Assembly: GCA_905331475.1 (NCBI GenBank)
Contig: CAJNYU010000005.1
Coordinates: forward strand, 108,040-172,039
DNA from: Rotaria socialis
Taxonomy: Eukaryota; Rotifera; Eurotatoria; Philodinida; Philodinidae
Length of the DNA: 64,000 bases
Direction of reading: 5' to 3'
Under the pieces are notes generated by a model. The model did no database searches. It saw nothing but the letters and a program-made list of their open reading frames with translations, and was not told where the DNA came from. Each line of letters opens with the position of its first letter. The stretch's first letter is position 1. Made by a program: the position numbers and the translations under genes. Below, in pieces: positions 62,666 through 64,000 of this stretch.

Positions 62666-62697
62666 TGATCAAATGATTTATATAAATCATTTGATCA
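62666..62697. repeat. Perfect 32-bp palindrome
   Basis: The half-site TGATCAAATGATTTAT is followed immediately by its exact complement ATAAATCATTTGATCA, with no spacer. A perfect palindrome of this size stands out even in AT-rich DNA. It could form a cruciform. It lies in a minus-strand stretch with an open frame (DQMIYINHLIMDVIAFDIP), so it may be part of an unresolved exon. Confidence 0.8.
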
Positions 62698-63287
62698 GCA
62701 ACACCCTTTGGTTGTGAACTAAAAACAAGTAAAATGTAAAAAATAAATGAATGGAAATAATGAATATATCATGATCCAAACAAAAAGTCAAAACATGAAT
62801 TGAATATATCAAACTTATTCTTCTCTTTGTTTGCTATTCCATCAAATACTGATGAAAAAAACGTGTAAATGCTTATACTATTCATTTATATCAGCAGAAA
62901 ATATTAATAAGGAAGCTGATGATTGAGATTCCTTGATCACATTATACCGAGATACGAAGTTTTTTTTAAAGAAATGTATTTGAAAAAATGAAGATATTTT
63001 TTATTTGATATATACTGTCCATTTCAGATTTTCGCAAGTGAAAAATGACTTGAATCGAGTCAAGTCTGACTTAACTTGTGAGCAGCCTTGACTTGACCTA
63101 GACATGTAATCAGGGTTGCCACCTCATCAGGTCAGAAAAGTGGAAAGTTTGATCAAAAAGAGCGAGAAATAGCGGAAACAAAAATAGAAAAAACGGAAAG
63201 CTGCCTTTTGCTGACCTTTCACATTTCCAAGAGTTTAAGTAACCTTGTTTTATTGCTCATAGTACTACTTTATTCGCAGTTCCACAA

Positions 63288-63979
63288 CCCAGGTCGTTCC
63301 TGCCCGGCCGTAAACGGCCGTACACCAATCATTTACTTTGAAAAACGGCATTCGTTTACAGTGGCCGTTTACGGCAGTCATATACGACGTTTTACGGCGT
63401 ATTACGTTAATCGTAAACAATGACCGTAAACTTTCGCGTTTTACGACCACCGTAAAAATACGGAGAAAGTAAACGATGCTCGGACAATGTCGTGAAATAT
63501 CGTAAGCGATAGCTACTTACAGTGGCCGTTTACGACAGACATATACGATGTTTTACGGCGTATTACGTTAATCGTAAACAGTGAACGTAAACGTTCGACT
63601 TTTACAACTACCGTGAAAATACGGTGACTGTAAACGACATTCAGAATATGCGATAACAAGGGGAAACAAACTGATTTCAATAGGTGAAATCAATCGAAAT
63701 CATGGATATCATTGGAAATCATTGGAAATCATCAGAAAACAAAAGGGATTATTTCAAATAGCTAAAAATCATTCGAAATCATTTCAAACGACCTGAAAGG
63801 TTTCAAGTAAATTAGCACGATTTCACATGAATTCTTTGATTTCTTAAACTTTCTATCGATTTCCACAAAATCTGATTGATTTTTAATCATTTCTAATTAT
63901 TTCTACTGAATTCTCATGATTTCTACTGAATTTTGATAACTTTTTGGCGCCATTGAAAATCCTGAGGGTGTGGATCTGG
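63288..63979. mobile_element. Compound ACGG/CCGT foldback element with an internal 161-bp tandem duplication
   Basis: The left end CCCAGGTCGTTCCTGCCCGG matches the other CCCAGG-type TIRs. The part to about 63640 is dense in GTAAACGG and CCGTTTACGG. Within it a unit starting CAGTGGCCGTTTACG occurs twice, offset by 161 bp (63359 and 63520), at roughly 85-90% identity by eye. From 63660 the words change to GAAATCATT on the left and TTTCTACTGAATT or ATTTC on the right, as in an imperfect inverted repeat. GATCTGGG then TA at 63972-63981 could be the right end. Whether this is one element or two adjacent ones is open. Confidence 0.5.
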
Positions 63980-64000
63980 GTAAAACCGCTATTTTCCGTT

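Noticed and set aside
63111..63131. CAGGGTTGCCACCTCATCAG, similar to some hAT ends
   Set aside because: No partner end or 8-bp duplication found nearby.
63208..63450. Frames on both strands over the last foldback element
   Set aside because: Overlap repetitive GTAAACGG-type sequence; not coding.
1..64000. CRISPR arrays, bacterial operons, rRNA genes
   Set aside because: No regular spacer-repeat arrays, ribosome-binding sites or rRNA-like blocks are visible; the window is spliced eukaryotic DNA.

Overview
The window is eukaryotic nuclear DNA from an AT-rich animal genome. Nearly all genes are split by short GT-AG introns, mostly about 50-100 nt, so most long open frames are single exons. I rebuilt the gene models by hand from splice sites and frame phase. 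The gene set is metazoan: an ankyrin/SOCS-box protein, an EEIG1/FAM102 protein, a rhodopsin-family GPCR, a 1-Cys peroxiredoxin, V-ATPase subunit E and an extended Tudor protein. Together with tiny introns, many decayed insertions and a decayed LRR-like gene of a kind I associate with bdelloids, this makes a bdelloid rotifer the best guess. That is inference, not proof.

Layout. 1-19.4 kb is the denser part: the 3' end of an unknown gene, then ASB-like (+), EEIG1/FAM102-like (-), Tudor (-), a small tail-anchored protein (-), peroxiredoxin-6-like (-) and a coiled-coil CxxC protein (-). 19.6-27 kb is rich in insertions: a 363-bp inverted-repeat element, a 3.2-kb hAT-type element with a perfect 8-bp target duplication, and a young LTR retroelement nested in it (largely hidden by an N gap). 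A multi-exon gene there carries a small foldback element in a coding exon. 27-36 kb is mostly gene-poor, with two tRNA-Asp(GUC) genes on opposite strands, a degenerate intron-bearing copy of the coiled-coil gene and a decayed LRR-like gene.

36-51 kb is dense again: a 1298-aa helical-repeat protein of unknown function (-), two convergent V-ATPase subunit E paralogues (41.3 and 44.4 kb), a 607-aa protein of unknown function (-) and a GPCR (-). 51-57.4 kb appears empty. After it come a dual-specificity phosphatase (57.4 kb, +), a putative 1.2-kb inverted-repeat element, further foldback elements and a coiled-coil exon.

The most interesting pattern is a dispersed set of short elements sharing terminal repeats of the type CCCAGGTCGA and 2-bp TA or CA target duplications. 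Their interiors are saturated with one short word and its complement: ACGG/CCGT in several copies, CTTG/CAAG in another, ATCGGA/TCCGAT in a small putative one. One sits in an intron and one in an apparent exon. A second strong observation is a sharply bounded tract of near identity between the two V-ATPase E paralogues that includes intron 1, as expected from gene conversion.
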